Assembly: GCA_025966445.1 (NCBI GenBank)
Contig: JAICRP010000005.1
Location: 1-32,143, forward strand
From: Nocardioides sp.
GTDB lineage: Bacteria > Actinomycetota > Actinomycetes > Propionibacteriales > Nocardioidaceae
Length of the DNA: 32,143 nt
Reading direction: 5' to 3'
A program made the translations under genes and the position numbers. The notes under the pieces are model-generated. The model was not told where the DNA came from and searched no databases. It saw only the letters and a list, made by a program, of their open reading frames with translations. Shown in pieces: positions 22,074 to 30,260 of this stretch (its first letter is position 1; each line of letters begins with the position of its first letter).

Positions 22074-23621
22074 TCACCTGCTCATGAAGTCGGGGGAGTC
22101 GAGGAAGGTGGTGAGCAGCCGGGGCATGTCCCAGGCCACCACCCCGTGCTTCTCGTCGATCCACTCGCGGGGCTTGGCCCCGACGGCGTTGCAGCACGCC
22201 TTGAGCAGGCGGTCGCCGGCGGGCCGGTGCAGGATCTGGCGCGAGAGGTGGTCGACCAGGTCCTGGAACCTCAGCCGGTCCTCGGGCAGGCGGTCGACGG
22301 GCGCGACGTAGTGCACGCCCTTGGTGGGCCACCAGCCGCCGCACAGCGTGTAGTGCGTCCGCAGCGACGCCATCAGCCGCGCCGGCGAGGACCACGAGTC
22401 GTTGTCGAGGGGCTGCCCGTCGGGTCGCGGCCAGCCCAGCGGCCGGATGCCGAGGTCACCGACCTGCCAGAGCACCGCGTTGACGCCGGCGTCGTAGTCG
22501 CGGGGCTTGTCCATCCGGATGCCGAGCAGCCGGTAGGTCGCCACGATGTCCTCGCCGGGGTCGCGGACCTTCAGCCCCTCCGAGCGCTGGAACTCGCGTG
22601 ACCGCACCAGCGCACGGAGCACGGGGACGATCTCGGTGTCGTTCTTCAGGTAGACCTTGGCCAGCCGCGAGACCAGGCCCGCCGAGGGTCGGTCACGGAC
22701 GAACTTCACGGCGAGCTTCTGCGCGATCCGACGGGCCGTGGCCGGGTGGTGGGCGAGGTACTCGAGGTAGCGACGGGTGAGGTCCTGGCCGTCCTTCTTC
22801 CTGTTGGAGTCCTTGAACCCCAGCACCTTGACGCGACCACGCCAGTGCTCCTCGGGGTTGTAGAGCGCCTGCCACGTCTCCCACATGTCGACGGTGTAGC
22901 CCGTGAGGATCCGCGCCGAGGCCTTGACGTGGTCCTCGGTGAACCTGCCCTCGCCGACGGTGTGGCACTCCAGCAGCTCGCGGCCGAGGTTCTCGTTGGG
23001 GTGACGCTTGGTCGAGGTGGCCTGGTCGAGGTAGATGAGCATCGCCGGGTGGGTGATCGCGCCCACGAGCAGGTCGGAGAACTTCCCCAGCGCGTGCTTG
23101 CGCACGAGGTCGCCGTACGACGCCCGGTAGGTGAACTGCGCGTCGCCGTTCACCGGGACGTTGAGGTGGTTCTCCCAGAACTCGGTCATCATCTCGAGCA
23201 CGGGTCGGTTGGTGCGCATCCGTCGCTGCAGCACCCGCCGCTGGTAGTTGTCCATCACCTCCCAGCCGGCCTGCTGCTGGGTGATCTGCCGTTGCCACAG
23301 CTTGGCGGGCGAGTACGACAGCTCGGGCCACCAGGAGTCGACCTTGCCGACCTCCTTGTCGGAGACGCTGCTCGGCTTGAGCTGGCTCTCGAACCACGCC
23401 AGCCCACCGCCCGCCTGGCGCACGTCGCGCGCGAGCTCGGGCGTCAGGCCGTAGGAGAAGCGGGTCACCAGGTGCCGGTCGGGCTTGCTCAGCAGCGGCG
23501 GTCCGTCGTGCTTCTTGCCACCGGCGGCGAACGCCGGGTCGGCGGTCGCCGTGACGGCGACGGCCGAGGCCGCGAGGGCACCGCCGACGAGGGCGCGGCG
23601 GCTCGGGGGAGGAGTCGTCAT
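22074..23621 (-). CDS. DUF1800 protein with Tat-like signal
   Basis: A 515-residue protein. An N-terminal SRRALVGGALAASAVAVTATADPAFAAG is a twin-arginine-type export signal. The mature chain has the DUF1800 pattern: HLVTRFSYGLTPELARDV, then MTEFWENHLNVPVNGD, then HPAMLIYLDQATSTKRHPNENLGRELLECHTVGEGRFTEDHVKASARILTGYTV, and LAHHPATARRIAQKLAVKFV. The NENLGRELLE block is nearly invariant in the family. The ATG has GGAG 8 bases upstream and is the first gene of the DUF1800-DUF1501 operon. Function is unknown; the constant pairing suggests one exported complex. Confidence 0.93.
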   Translation of the reverse strand: MTTPPPSRRALVGGALAASAVAVTATADPAFAAGGKKHDGPPLLSKPDRHLVTRFSYGLTPELARDVRQAGGGLAWFESQLKPSSVSDKEVGKVDSWWPELSYSPAKLWQRQITQQQAGWEVMDNYQRRVLQRRMRTNRPVLEMMTEFWENHLNVPVNGDAQFTYRASYGDLVRKHALGKFSDLLVGAITHPAMLIYLDQATSTKRHPNENLGRELLECHTVGEGRFTEDHVKASARILTGYTVDMWETWQALYNPEEHWRGRVKVLGFKDSNRKKDGQDLTRRYLEYLAHHPATARRIAQKLAVKFVRDRPSAGLVSRLAKVYLKNDTEIVPVLRALVRSREFQRSEGLKVRDPGEDIVATYRLLGIRMDKPRDYDAGVNAVLWQVGDLGIRPLGWPRPDGQPLDNDSWSSPARLMASLRTHYTLCGGWWPTKGVHYVAPVDRLPEDRLRFQDLVDHLSRQILHRPAGDRLLKACCNAVGAKPREWIDEKHGVVAWDMPRLLTTFLDSPDFMSR

Positions 23622-23806
23622 GAGTGTTGCTCCGGGGGGAGGGGTGCCTCATCGTAGGGGGCGATCCCACCCCAGGGGCGCGGTTTCGCCGGGGTGGACG
23701 CGACGCCAGTACAGTGCACGAGTCCCCTTCCCCGTACCCGAAGGACACGCGCGCCGCACATGGACGGCCCTCTTCATCGGCCCCAGCACGCATCCTGGTG
23801 CGACCG

Positions 23807-25168
23807 ATGACCGCCTGGATCCTGCTGGCGGTCTCGCTGGTGCTCATCGTCGCGTGCGGCGTCTTCGTCGCGGCGGAGTTCGCCTTCGTCACCGTCGACC
23901 GCTCCCGTGTCGAGCAGCTCGCGGCCGAGGGTGACTCCGGTGCCATCGGCGTGCTGGCGGCGTTGCGCTCGCTCTCGACGCAGCTCTCCGGCGCCCAGGT
24001 CGGCATCACCGTCACCAACCTGGCCATCGGCTTCCTCGCCGAGCCGGCGATCGCGGAGCTGATCTCTCCACCGCTGGAGGCGGTCGGGATACCCGAGGAC
24101 GTCATCCGTCCCCTCGCCATCGGCCTCGGGCTGGCGCTCGGCGCGACGCTGACCATGATCTTCGGCGAGCTGGTGCCGAAGAACCTCGCCATCGCCAAGC
24201 CGATGGAGACCGCCAGGGCGACGCAGGGGTTCATGCGGCTGTTCACGACCGTGAACACCTGGCCCATCAAGCTGCTCAACGGCTCGGCCAACGCGATCGT
24301 CCGCGCGCTCGGCATGGAGCCCCAGGAGGAGCTGCGCTCCGCGCGCTCGTCGACGGAGCTCGCGTCCCTGATCGCCCGGTCCGCCGACCAGGGCACCCTG
24401 GACGCGGACACGGCCGAGCTGATGGAGAGGTCGGTGGAGTTCGGCCAGCGGACTGCCGGCGAGATCATGACGCCGCGGGTCCGCACGATCAGCCTCGACT
24501 CCAGCGACCGGGCGATCGCCGTGCTCGAGGCCGCCCGTACCTCCGGCCACTCCCGGTTCCCGGTGCTCGACCAGGGCGACAACGTCGTCGGCACTGTGCA
24601 CGTCAAGCACGCGGTGGCGCTGCCCCCGTCCGAGCGGCACACCACGCGTATCAAGCACCTGATGGTCCGGCCGATCGTGGTACCCGACTCGTTGCGCCTC
24701 GACCCGCTCCTGTCGCTGCTGCGCGCGGACGGCTTCCAGATGGCCGTCGTGCTGGACGAGTACGGCGGCCAGGCCGGCATCGTCACCCTCGAGGACGTCG
24801 TGGAGGAGATCGTCGGCGACATCGCCGACGAGCACGACCCACGGGGAGCGCAGGCCCGTCAGCTGCGCGACGGCTCGTGGACGATCTCGGGGCTGTTGCG
24901 GCCCGACGAGGTGGCCGACCTCACCGAGGTCGAGCTGCCCGAGAGCGAGGAGTACGACACCGTCGGCGGCCTCGTGATGAGCGTGCTCGGCAAGGTGCCC
25001 GATGTCGGCGACGTCGCGGAGGTCTTCGTGCCCGACCGCACCGACAGCCCCGACGGACCCGAGGGCCGCCACCAGCTCGCCGTGCTGACCGTCACCCACA
25101 TGGACGGGCTGCGGATCGACCGGTTGGCCCTGCGCCTGCTGACGCGTGAGGCCGGTGCGTCCTCGTGA
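23807..25168 (+). CDS. CNNM/CorC-type CBS membrane protein (hemolysin C family), first of pair
   Basis: A 453-residue protein. The DUF21/CNNM transmembrane domain (about 1-190) starts ILLAVSLVLIVACGVFVAAEFAFVTVDRSRVEQL and contains GAQVGITVTNLAIGFLAEP and FGELVPKNLAIAKP, the conserved ion-pathway elements. A CBS pair follows (about 215-335, EIMTPRVRTI and FQMAVVLDEYGGQAGIVTLEDVVEEIVGDI), then a CorC_HlyC transporter-associated domain (about 350-445). The family is linked to Mg2+/Na+-dependent transport, and some members affect metal tolerance; haemolysis is a historical name. The ATG at 23807 gives the normal N-terminus. It overlaps the second paralogue by 4 bp. Confidence 0.93.
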   Translation: MTAWILLAVSLVLIVACGVFVAAEFAFVTVDRSRVEQLAAEGDSGAIGVLAALRSLSTQLSGAQVGITVTNLAIGFLAEPAIAELISPPLEAVGIPEDVIRPLAIGLGLALGATLTMIFGELVPKNLAIAKPMETARATQGFMRLFTTVNTWPIKLLNGSANAIVRALGMEPQEELRSARSSTELASLIARSADQGTLDADTAELMERSVEFGQRTAGEIMTPRVRTISLDSSDRAIAVLEAARTSGHSRFPVLDQGDNVVGTVHVKHAVALPPSERHTTRIKHLMVRPIVVPDSLRLDPLLSLLRADGFQMAVVLDEYGGQAGIVTLEDVVEEIVGDIADEHDPRGAQARQLRDGSWTISGLLRPDEVADLTEVELPESEEYDTVGGLVMSVLGKVPDVGDVAEVFVPDRTDSPDGPEGRHQLAVLTVTHMDGLRIDRLALRLLTREAGASS

Positions 25169-26220
25169 GCAGCTTCACCGCCATCTTCCTGACCGTCGTC
25201 CTGCTGCTGGGCAACGCGTTCTTCGTGGCCGCCGAGTTCGCCCTCGTCTCTGCGCGCCGTACCCAGATCGAGCCCCTCGCCGAGGCCGGCAACCGCTTCG
25301 CCCGGACGACGCTGCGGGCGATGGAGAACATGTCCGAGGTCATCGCCGTCAACCAGCTGGGGATCACGGTCTGCTCGCTGGTCCTCGGTGCCGTGGCCGA
25401 GCCGACGATCGCCCAGCTGATCGAGCCGATCCTGCACGCGCTGCACGTGCCGGAGGCGTTCCTGCATCCGGTCGCCTTCGCGATCGGCCTGTCCATCGTG
25501 GTGTTCCTCCACGTGGTGATGGGCGAGATGATCCCGAAGAACATCGCGCTGGCCGGTCCGGACCGTGCGGCCCTGGTGCTGGGGACGCCCGTCTGGGCTT
25601 TCGTGACCGTGCTCCGACCGGTGATCCGGGTCATCAACGCGGTCGCCCGGGGCCTGCTGAAGCTCGTCGGCGTGCAGCTGATGGACGAGGTCAGCTCGAC
25701 GTACACCCGCGAGGAGGTCGCGGCGCTCGTCGAGGAGTCCCGCGGCGAGGGGCTGCTCCAGCCCGACGAGTACGACCGGCTGGCCGGCGCCCTGGGCTTC
25801 ACCGAGCGCACGGTGGCCGCCGTCCTGATGCGGCCCGAGACCCTCACCACGGTCTCGCGCGACGCGACCGTCGCCGAGGTCGAGGACGTCTGTGCCGCGA
25901 CCGGGTACAGCCGGTTCCCGGTCACGGGCAGCCGAGGCGGTCAAGGATCACCCCCGGTCGGGTACCTGCACATCAAGGACGTCCTCGAGCCCGACGAGGC
26001 GCTCCGCGACCGGGTCATCGAGTCGCGCTGGATCCGTCCGCTCGCGACCGTCCGGGCCAACGACTCCCTGCACGACGCCCTCGAGATCCTCCAGCGCCGC
26101 GGCTCGCACATGGCCACCGTCAGCGACGACGACGGCGGCTTCGTCGGGGTGGCCACGCTCGAGGACGTCATCGAGGAGCTGGTCGGCGAGATCCGCGACG
26201 CCGCCCACCTCGACGAGTAG
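25165..26220 (+). CDS. CNNM-type CBS membrane protein, second of pair, lacking CorC_HlyC domain
   Basis: A 351-residue paralogue starting at the GTG overlapping the first gene's stop (GTGA). The CNNM domain (about 1-185) has LLGNAFFVAAEFALVSARRTQIEPL, NQLGITVCSLVLGAVAEP and GEMIPKNIALAGP. A CBS pair (about 215-345) ends SHMATVSDDDGGFVGVATLEDVIEELVGEI. The protein stops there, lacking the C-terminal transporter-associated domain of its neighbour. Such pairs of a long and a short form are common in actinobacteria and may form a heteromeric transporter; this is inferred. The CBS domains probably sense nucleotides or Mg-ATP. Confidence 0.93.
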   Translation: MSSFTAIFLTVVLLLGNAFFVAAEFALVSARRTQIEPLAEAGNRFARTTLRAMENMSEVIAVNQLGITVCSLVLGAVAEPTIAQLIEPILHALHVPEAFLHPVAFAIGLSIVVFLHVVMGEMIPKNIALAGPDRAALVLGTPVWAFVTVLRPVIRVINAVARGLLKLVGVQLMDEVSSTYTREEVAALVEESRGEGLLQPDEYDRLAGALGFTERTVAAVLMRPETLTTVSRDATVAEVEDVCAATGYSRFPVTGSRGGQGSPPVGYLHIKDVLEPDEALRDRVIESRWIRPLATVRANDSLHDALEILQRRGSHMATVSDDDGGFVGVATLEDVIEELVGEIRDAAHLDE

Positions 26221-26368
26221 GTGTCGATGGGCCCGTGTCGAATCGGTCGGCGGCGGACCGCCGGATAGGGTGGGGACGGCGGGGAGGCGGCCGTCATGCG
26301 GCCCGCTCGGGCCCGCTCCAGAGTACGACCCGGACGCACCCGAGGACGCAGGCGAGGGACGCAGGCAC

Positions 26369-27037
26369 GTGGAGGACACCCCGACGCGCAGCAGTCGTGT
26401 GTGGACCGTGCCCAACTTGCTCAGCATGGGCCGGCTCGCCGGCGTCCCCGTGTTCCTCTGGCTGGTCCTGGGACCTGAGGCCGACGGCTGGGCGCTCGCC
26501 CTGCTGATGCTCTCGGGCGTCACCGACTGGCTCGACGGCTACCTCGCCCGGCGGCTCAACCAGACCTCGCAGCTCGGCCAGATCCTCGACCCGGTCGCCG
26601 ACCGCCTCTACATCCTGGCCGTCGTCGTCGGCCTCGCGATGCGCGAGATCATCCCGTGGTGGGTCGCGGTGATCCTGCCGCTGCGCGACCTGCTGCTGTG
26701 GGGACTGGTGCCGCTGCTGCGCACCCGGGGCTACAGCGCGCTCCCGGTGCACTTCCTCGGCAAGGCGGCCACGTTCAACCTGCTGTACGCCTTCCCCTTG
26801 CTCCTGCTCGGTGACGGCGAGGGCGTCGTCGCGACGCTGGCCAAGGTGTTCGGGTGGGCGTTCGCCTGGTGGGGCATCGGCCTGTACTGGTGGGCCGGCG
26901 TCCTGTACGCCTACCAGGTCTACAAGCTGCTGCGGACCACCGAGCGCTGGCAACCGCACCCGGCCGACGGACGTCACAGTGATGTGAGAGGCGACGTGAG
27001 CAGGGACGTCTCGGGCGAGGTGGGCGGCGATGCCTAG
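26369..27037 (+). CDS. CDP-alcohol phosphatidyltransferase (PgsA2-like)
   Basis: A 222-residue membrane protein. The family signature D-G-x2-A-R-x8-G-x3-D-x3-D is seen in WLDGYLARRLNQTSQLGQ continuing ILDPVADR; the aspartates bind Mg2+ and the CDP-lipid. About six hydrophobic helices follow. Enzymes of this family move phosphatidyl from CDP-diacylglycerol to an alcohol; the linkage matches the second PgsA-like gene of Mycobacterium (upstream of DUF881 genes), whose exact product is not settled. The GTG at 26369 is chosen because GAGGGA and GCAGG lie upstream and translation starts just before VWTVPNLLSMGRL, the usual N-terminus. The end overlaps the DUF881 gene by 8 bp. The C-terminal tail is charged. 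Confidence 0.9.
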   Translation: MEDTPTRSSRVWTVPNLLSMGRLAGVPVFLWLVLGPEADGWALALLMLSGVTDWLDGYLARRLNQTSQLGQILDPVADRLYILAVVVGLAMREIIPWWVAVILPLRDLLLWGLVPLLRTRGYSALPVHFLGKAATFNLLYAFPLLLLGDGEGVVATLAKVFGWAFAWWGIGLYWWAGVLYAYQVYKLLRTTERWQPHPADGRHSDVRGDVSRDVSGEVGGDA

Positions 27038-28007
27038 GACCACCACCCGGCAACCCTCGTCCGGGTCGCCGAGCGACACCCCACCCGACACCCCGCGCCC
27101 CGACGTGCCGGACCAGGTGATGATGCCGCTGCTCGACCGCATCGTCCGGCAGTCCCTCGACGAGGACTACCGCGTCGTGGCCGCGCGCAAGCAGCGCAGC
27201 CGGCGAGGTCGACCTCCGGGACGGCCGCTGAGCCGGCACCGGCCGCCAGCGCCGCCTCCGCGTCCCGGCCGGCCTCGCCAGGTCGCCGCCGTCGTGATGT
27301 CCGTGTTCGGCGTGCTCGTCGCCCTCGCCGCGGTGCAGACGTCCCGCAACGCCCCCGAGGCCAACGCGAGCAGGGACAGCCTGATCGAGCAGGTCCAGGC
27401 ACGCCGGGCCACCGTCGCCGACCTGCAGGAGAGGCTCGACCGACTGCGCGCCTCCACGACCGACCTGCGGTCCACGCTCGCCGCGCAGTCCGCGGACGAG
27501 CAGGCGCTCGCCCTGCGGATCGAGCGGCTGGAGGTCCGTACCGGCTTCTCGGCCGTCACCGGCCCCGGCCTCCGGATCACCGTCGACGACGCCCCCGACG
27601 GCGACGCCACCCAGCAGGTCCGTGACTCCGACCTCGCCACGCTGGTCGACGGCCTGTGGAACGCCGGGGCCGAGGCGATCTCCGTCAACGACAAGCGGCT
27701 CACCAACCTGACCGCGTTCGACAACGTCGGTCCCGCGATCCACATCGGCATCACGCCGCTCGTGCCGCCGTACACGATCCTGGTGATCGGCAACCCGGAC
27801 ACCCTCGCCGCCGACCTGCTCGACAGCACGTTCGGCCAGCGGTGGTACTCGCTCAAGGACAGCCTCGGGTTCGTCTTCGACCTCGAGACGGCCGAGTCGC
27901 TGAGCCTCCCGGCCGCCCGCCCGCGCCGGCTGCGCGCCGTACGACCGCTCACCACCGATCCGGCCGTGACCCGTCCCGAGCAGGAGGACGGGGGAGCGTC
28001 GCCATGA
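27030..28007 (+). CDS. DUF881 membrane-anchored coiled-coil protein, first copy
   Basis: A 325-residue protein. A Pro/Arg-rich cytoplasmic N-terminus (1-84) is followed by one membrane helix (about 85-105), a coiled coil (about 112-165, DSLIEQVQARRATVADLQERLDRLRA) and the DUF881 core (VTGPGLRITVDDAP, then LVDGLWNAGAEAISVNDKRLTNLTAF, then PPYTILVIGNPDTLAADL). A basic tail ends it. DUF881 proteins resemble division or cell-wall-associated bitopic proteins in layout (YlxW/YlxX group of Firmicutes), but their role is unknown. The gene overlaps both neighbours, so the pgsA, DUF881, small basic protein and DUF881 genes are one operon. Confidence 0.92.
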   Translation: MPRTTTRQPSSGSPSDTPPDTPRPDVPDQVMMPLLDRIVRQSLDEDYRVVAARKQRSRRGRPPGRPLSRHRPPAPPPRPGRPRQVAAVVMSVFGVLVALAAVQTSRNAPEANASRDSLIEQVQARRATVADLQERLDRLRASTTDLRSTLAAQSADEQALALRIERLEVRTGFSAVTGPGLRITVDDAPDGDATQQVRDSDLATLVDGLWNAGAEAISVNDKRLTNLTAFDNVGPAIHIGITPLVPPYTILVIGNPDTLAADLLDSTFGQRWYSLKDSLGFVFDLETAESLSLPAARPRRLRAVRPLTTDPAVTRPEQEDGGASP

Positions 28008-28336
28008 TCGCCGCCCTCGGCCTGCTCATCGGCATCATCCTCGGGCTGGTCTTCTCGCCGGACGTGCCCGCCGGCCTCGAGCCCTACCTGCCGATCGCCG
28101 TCGTCGCCGCTCTCGACGCGGTCTTCGGCGGCCTGCGGGCCTACCTCGACGGCATCTTCGACGACAAGGTCTTCGTCGTCTCGTTCGTCAGCAACGTGGT
28201 GATCGCGGCTGCCATCGTCTACCTCGGTGACCAGCTGGGCGTCGGCGGCCAGCTGTCGACCGGCGTGATCGTGGTCCTCGGCATCCGGATCTTCTCCAAC
28301 GTCGCCGCGATCAGGAGGCACCTGTTCCATGCCTGA
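28004..28336 (+). CDS. sbp: Small basic protein family (DUF1290, Sbp-like)
   Basis: A 110-residue protein with three hydrophobic helices. MIAALGLLIGIILGLVFSPDVPAGLEPYLPIAVVAALDAVFGGLRAYLDG is the hallmark of DUF1290, followed by FDDKVFVVSFVSNVVIAAAIVYLGDQLGVG. In Bacillus subtilis sbp sits beside ylxW/ylxX near ftsA-ftsZ; here it is again between two DUF881 genes, so the arrangement is conserved across phyla. It is probably a membrane partner of the DUF881 proteins. The ATG overlaps the previous stop (ATGA); the end overlaps the next gene by 8 bp. Confidence 0.93.
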   Translation: MIAALGLLIGIILGLVFSPDVPAGLEPYLPIAVVAALDAVFGGLRAYLDGIFDDKVFVVSFVSNVVIAAAIVYLGDQLGVGGQLSTGVIVVLGIRIFSNVAAIRRHLFHA

Positions 28337-29129
28337 TCAGAGCCCGCCCACCATGGACGCCCCCGTCCACGAGGACGAGGGGCTGCCCGCGACCCCGGCT
28401 CCGGGCGACGGGCGCGGGGTCACCGGTCGCGACCGGCTCCGCTCCGCGCTGGTGCACCCGCGACGCAACCAGGTCGTGGTCGCCGTGCTGCTCGCCGTGG
28501 TCGGCTTCGCCGCCGTCGTCCAGGTGCGCACCAACGACGTGGACGACAGCTACTCGAGCCTGCGCGAGCAGGACCTCATCGACGTGCTGTCCGGTCTCGC
28601 CGGCACCTCGCAGCGCGCGCGGTCGGAGATCGAGCGGCTCGAGCAGAACAAGCGGGACCTGCAGTCCGACTCGCGCCAGCTCGGGGCGGCGCTGGAGCAG
28701 GCCCAGCAGCAGGTAGACACGCTCAACATCATGGCCGGGCTGGTGCCGGTCACGGGTCCGGGCGTCCGGGTCACGATCACCGAGCAGACGGGCCCCGTCG
28801 ACATCGACTCGATCCTCGACACCGTCGAGGAGCTCCGGTCCGCGGGAGCCGAGGCGATGCAGTTCAACGGCCAGGTCCGCGTCGTCGCGCAGACCTCTTT
28901 CGAAGACGAGGTCGGCGGCTTCTCCGTCGACGGGACGCCGCTCACCTCGCCGTACGTCATCGACGTCATCGGTGACCCGCACACCCTCCAGGGCGCCCTC
29001 GTCTTCAACCAGGGTCCGGCCTCGCAGCTGCGCGACGACGGGGCCGACGTGCAGATCGACGAGCTGGAGAAGGTCGACATCGAGTCGGTCCGCGAAGCGG
29101 TGCGCCCGGAGTTCGCCGAACCCCGATGA
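28329..29129 (+). CDS. DUF881 membrane-anchored coiled-coil protein, second copy
   Basis: A 266-residue protein. A short acidic cytoplasmic tail, one membrane helix (about 47-65, NQVVVAVLLAVVGFAAVVQV), a coiled coil (about 95-135, RSEIERLEQNKRDLQSDSRQLGAALEQAQQQVDTL), then the DUF881 core (VTGPGVRVTITEQTG, VEELRSAGAEAMQFNGQVRV, SPYVIDVIGDPHTLQGAL). It has a longer coiled coil and shorter N-terminus than the first copy, so they are divergent paralogues and not a recent duplication. It ends the four-gene overlapping set; gcvH follows after a probable promoter. Confidence 0.92.
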   Translation: MPDQSPPTMDAPVHEDEGLPATPAPGDGRGVTGRDRLRSALVHPRRNQVVVAVLLAVVGFAAVVQVRTNDVDDSYSSLREQDLIDVLSGLAGTSQRARSEIERLEQNKRDLQSDSRQLGAALEQAQQQVDTLNIMAGLVPVTGPGVRVTITEQTGPVDIDSILDTVEELRSAGAEAMQFNGQVRVVAQTSFEDEVGGFSVDGTPLTSPYVIDVIGDPHTLQGALVFNQGPASQLRDDGADVQIDELEKVDIESVREAVRPEFAEPR

Positions 29130-29140
29130 GTGGGTAGGTT
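29112..29140 (+). promoter_or_regulatory. Probable gcvH promoter (TTCGCC-17-TAGGTT)
   Basis: TAGGTT at 29135-29140 is a good actinobacterial -10; TTCGCC 17 bases upstream is a weak -35. It begins inside the end of the DUF881 gene and leaves a leader of about 35 bases with GAGGAG before the GTG of gcvH. The FHA gene has an identical -10. Confidence 0.4.
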
Positions 29141-29182
29141 CGTCCCGACCAGCTGGCCGACCGCGGCACGTGAGGAGTCCCG

Positions 29183-29569
29183 GTGTATCCCGACGACCTG
29201 AAGTACACCCCCATGCACGAGTGGGTCCGCACCCCCGGCGACACCGAGGGCTCGGTGCGCGTGGGGATCACCCACTTCGCCCAGGACGCGCTCGGCGACA
29301 TCGTCTACGTCTCCCTGCCCGAGGTGGGGGAGGAGCTCCAGAGCGGCACGACCTGCGGCGAGCTCGAGTCGACCAAGTCGGTGAGTGACATCTACGCCCC
29401 GGTCTCCGGCACGGTGGTCGCCCGCAACGAGTCCCTGGACGCCACCCCGGAGCTGGTCAACAACGACCCGTACGGCGGCGGCTGGCTCTTCGACGTCACC
29501 GTCAGCGACGCCAGCTCGCTCGACGCGCTGCTGGACTCGGCGGCGTACCAGGCGAGCCTCGAGAGCTGA
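29183..29569 (+). CDS. gcvH: Glycine cleavage system H protein
   Basis: A 128-residue lipoyl carrier protein. YTPMHEWVR starts the fold, VGITHFAQDALGDIVYVSLPEVG is the conserved core, and ELESTKSVSDIYAPVSG has the lipoylation site Lys65. DPYGGGWLFDV completes it. It shuttles the aminomethyl group between the P, T and L proteins of glycine cleavage; none of those is in this window, as is usual where gcvH travels with the FHA gene. The GTG start follows GAGGAG at 5 bases. It could also act as a lipoyl relay. Its constant place beside the GarA-type FHA regulator suggests linked control of one-carbon and TCA flux. Confidence 0.97.
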   Translation: MYPDDLKYTPMHEWVRTPGDTEGSVRVGITHFAQDALGDIVYVSLPEVGEELQSGTTCGELESTKSVSDIYAPVSGTVVARNESLDATPELVNNDPYGGGWLFDVTVSDASSLDALLDSAAYQASLES

Positions 29570-29593
29570 CCTCGCGAACCGCCCGATCGCCCC

Positions 29594-29621
29594 TTGATCG
29601 GCCCGGACCTGCTGGTAGGTT
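29594..29621 (+). promoter_or_regulatory. Promoter of FHA gene (TTGATC-16-TAGGTT)
   Basis: A -35 TTGATC and -10 TAGGTT are separated by 16 bases in the gap after gcvH. Transcription would begin near 29628, just before the ACCCTCA dyad. Confidence 0.55.
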
Positions 29622-29634
29622 CGGGGAAACCATC

Positions 29635-29657
29635 ACCCTCAACTTTCTCCTGAGGGT
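29635..29657. promoter_or_regulatory. Dyad ACCCTCA-N9-TGAGGGT upstream of FHA gene
   Basis: Two exactly complementary 7-base arms with a 9-base spacer lie just after the expected transcription start of the FHA gene. The same arrangement recurs before the second merR gene (31633-31657). The layout fits a dimeric MerR-family operator; either MerR in this block could bind it. Its position downstream of the -10 would suit repression. Confidence 0.62.
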
Positions 29658-29694
29658 TGGAGCCGTCGTCCTAGTCGCCGAGGAGTGTTCGCCG

Positions 29695-30249
29695 ATGCCG
29701 TTCTGCACCGCCTGTGGCAAGCAGAACCCTGACGACGCCCGCTTCTGCGCCAACTGCGGCACCCAGCTGGTGGCGGCCGGTGCGAGCCAGCCCGGCGCCG
29801 ACGAGGCGACCGCGACGATCAGCATCGGGACGCCGTCGGAGAAGACCGACACCTCCGACCGGCACCTCAGCCCGGTCGACGCCGCCGCGGTCGACGCGCT
29901 GCCGAGCGGGAGCGCGATGCTCGTCGTGCAGAAGGGCCCCAGCGCCGGCAGCCGGTTCCTGCTCGACCAGGACGAGGTCACCGCCGGCCGGCACAACGAC
30001 AGCGAGATCTTCCTCGACGACGTCACCGTCTCGCGACGCCACGCGGTGTTCACCCGCGAAGGCGCCGAGTTCTCGGTCGCCGACGCCGGCAGCCTCAACG
30101 GCACGTACGTCATCCGGGACCGCATCGACAAGGTGGTCCTGCGGGACTCCGACGTGGGGGAGATCGGCAAGTTCCGCCTCGTGTTGTTCTCCGGACATCC
30201 CACCGGCCAGCCCAGCGGCTCGCCGGCCGGCCCGGGCACCCCCGGCTGA
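29695..30249 (+). CDS. Zinc-ribbon/FHA protein, GarA/OdhI-type metabolic switch
   Basis: A 184-residue protein. An N-terminal zinc ribbon (Cys4, Cys7, Cys18, Cys21) is followed by a flexible segment EATATISIG and an FHA domain (about 75-165) with AGRHNDSEIFLDDVTVSRRHAVF and SLNGTYV, which bind phosphothreonine. In GarA/OdhI, phosphorylation of an N-terminal ETT motif makes the FHA domain fold back and stop inhibiting 2-oxoglutarate dehydrogenase. Here ETT reads EAT, so only the second Thr (Thr39) is kept. The zinc ribbon is absent from the mycobacterial form but, as I recall, present in Streptomyces. GGAG lies 9 bases before the ATG. It sits between gcvH and the first merR gene, as in Mycobacterium. 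Confidence 0.92.
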   Translation: MPFCTACGKQNPDDARFCANCGTQLVAAGASQPGADEATATISIGTPSEKTDTSDRHLSPVDAAAVDALPSGSAMLVVQKGPSAGSRFLLDQDEVTAGRHNDSEIFLDDVTVSRRHAVFTREGAEFSVADAGSLNGTYVIRDRIDKVVLRDSDVGEIGKFRLVLFSGHPTGQPSGSPAGPGTPG

Positions 30250-30260
30250 CCGGCCCTCCG

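Noticed and set aside
23807-26220. The two CNNM/CBS genes as a recent tandem duplication
   Set aside because: Their sequences differ widely and one lacks the C-terminal domain; paired long and short forms are common in actinobacteria, so this is an old arrangement.
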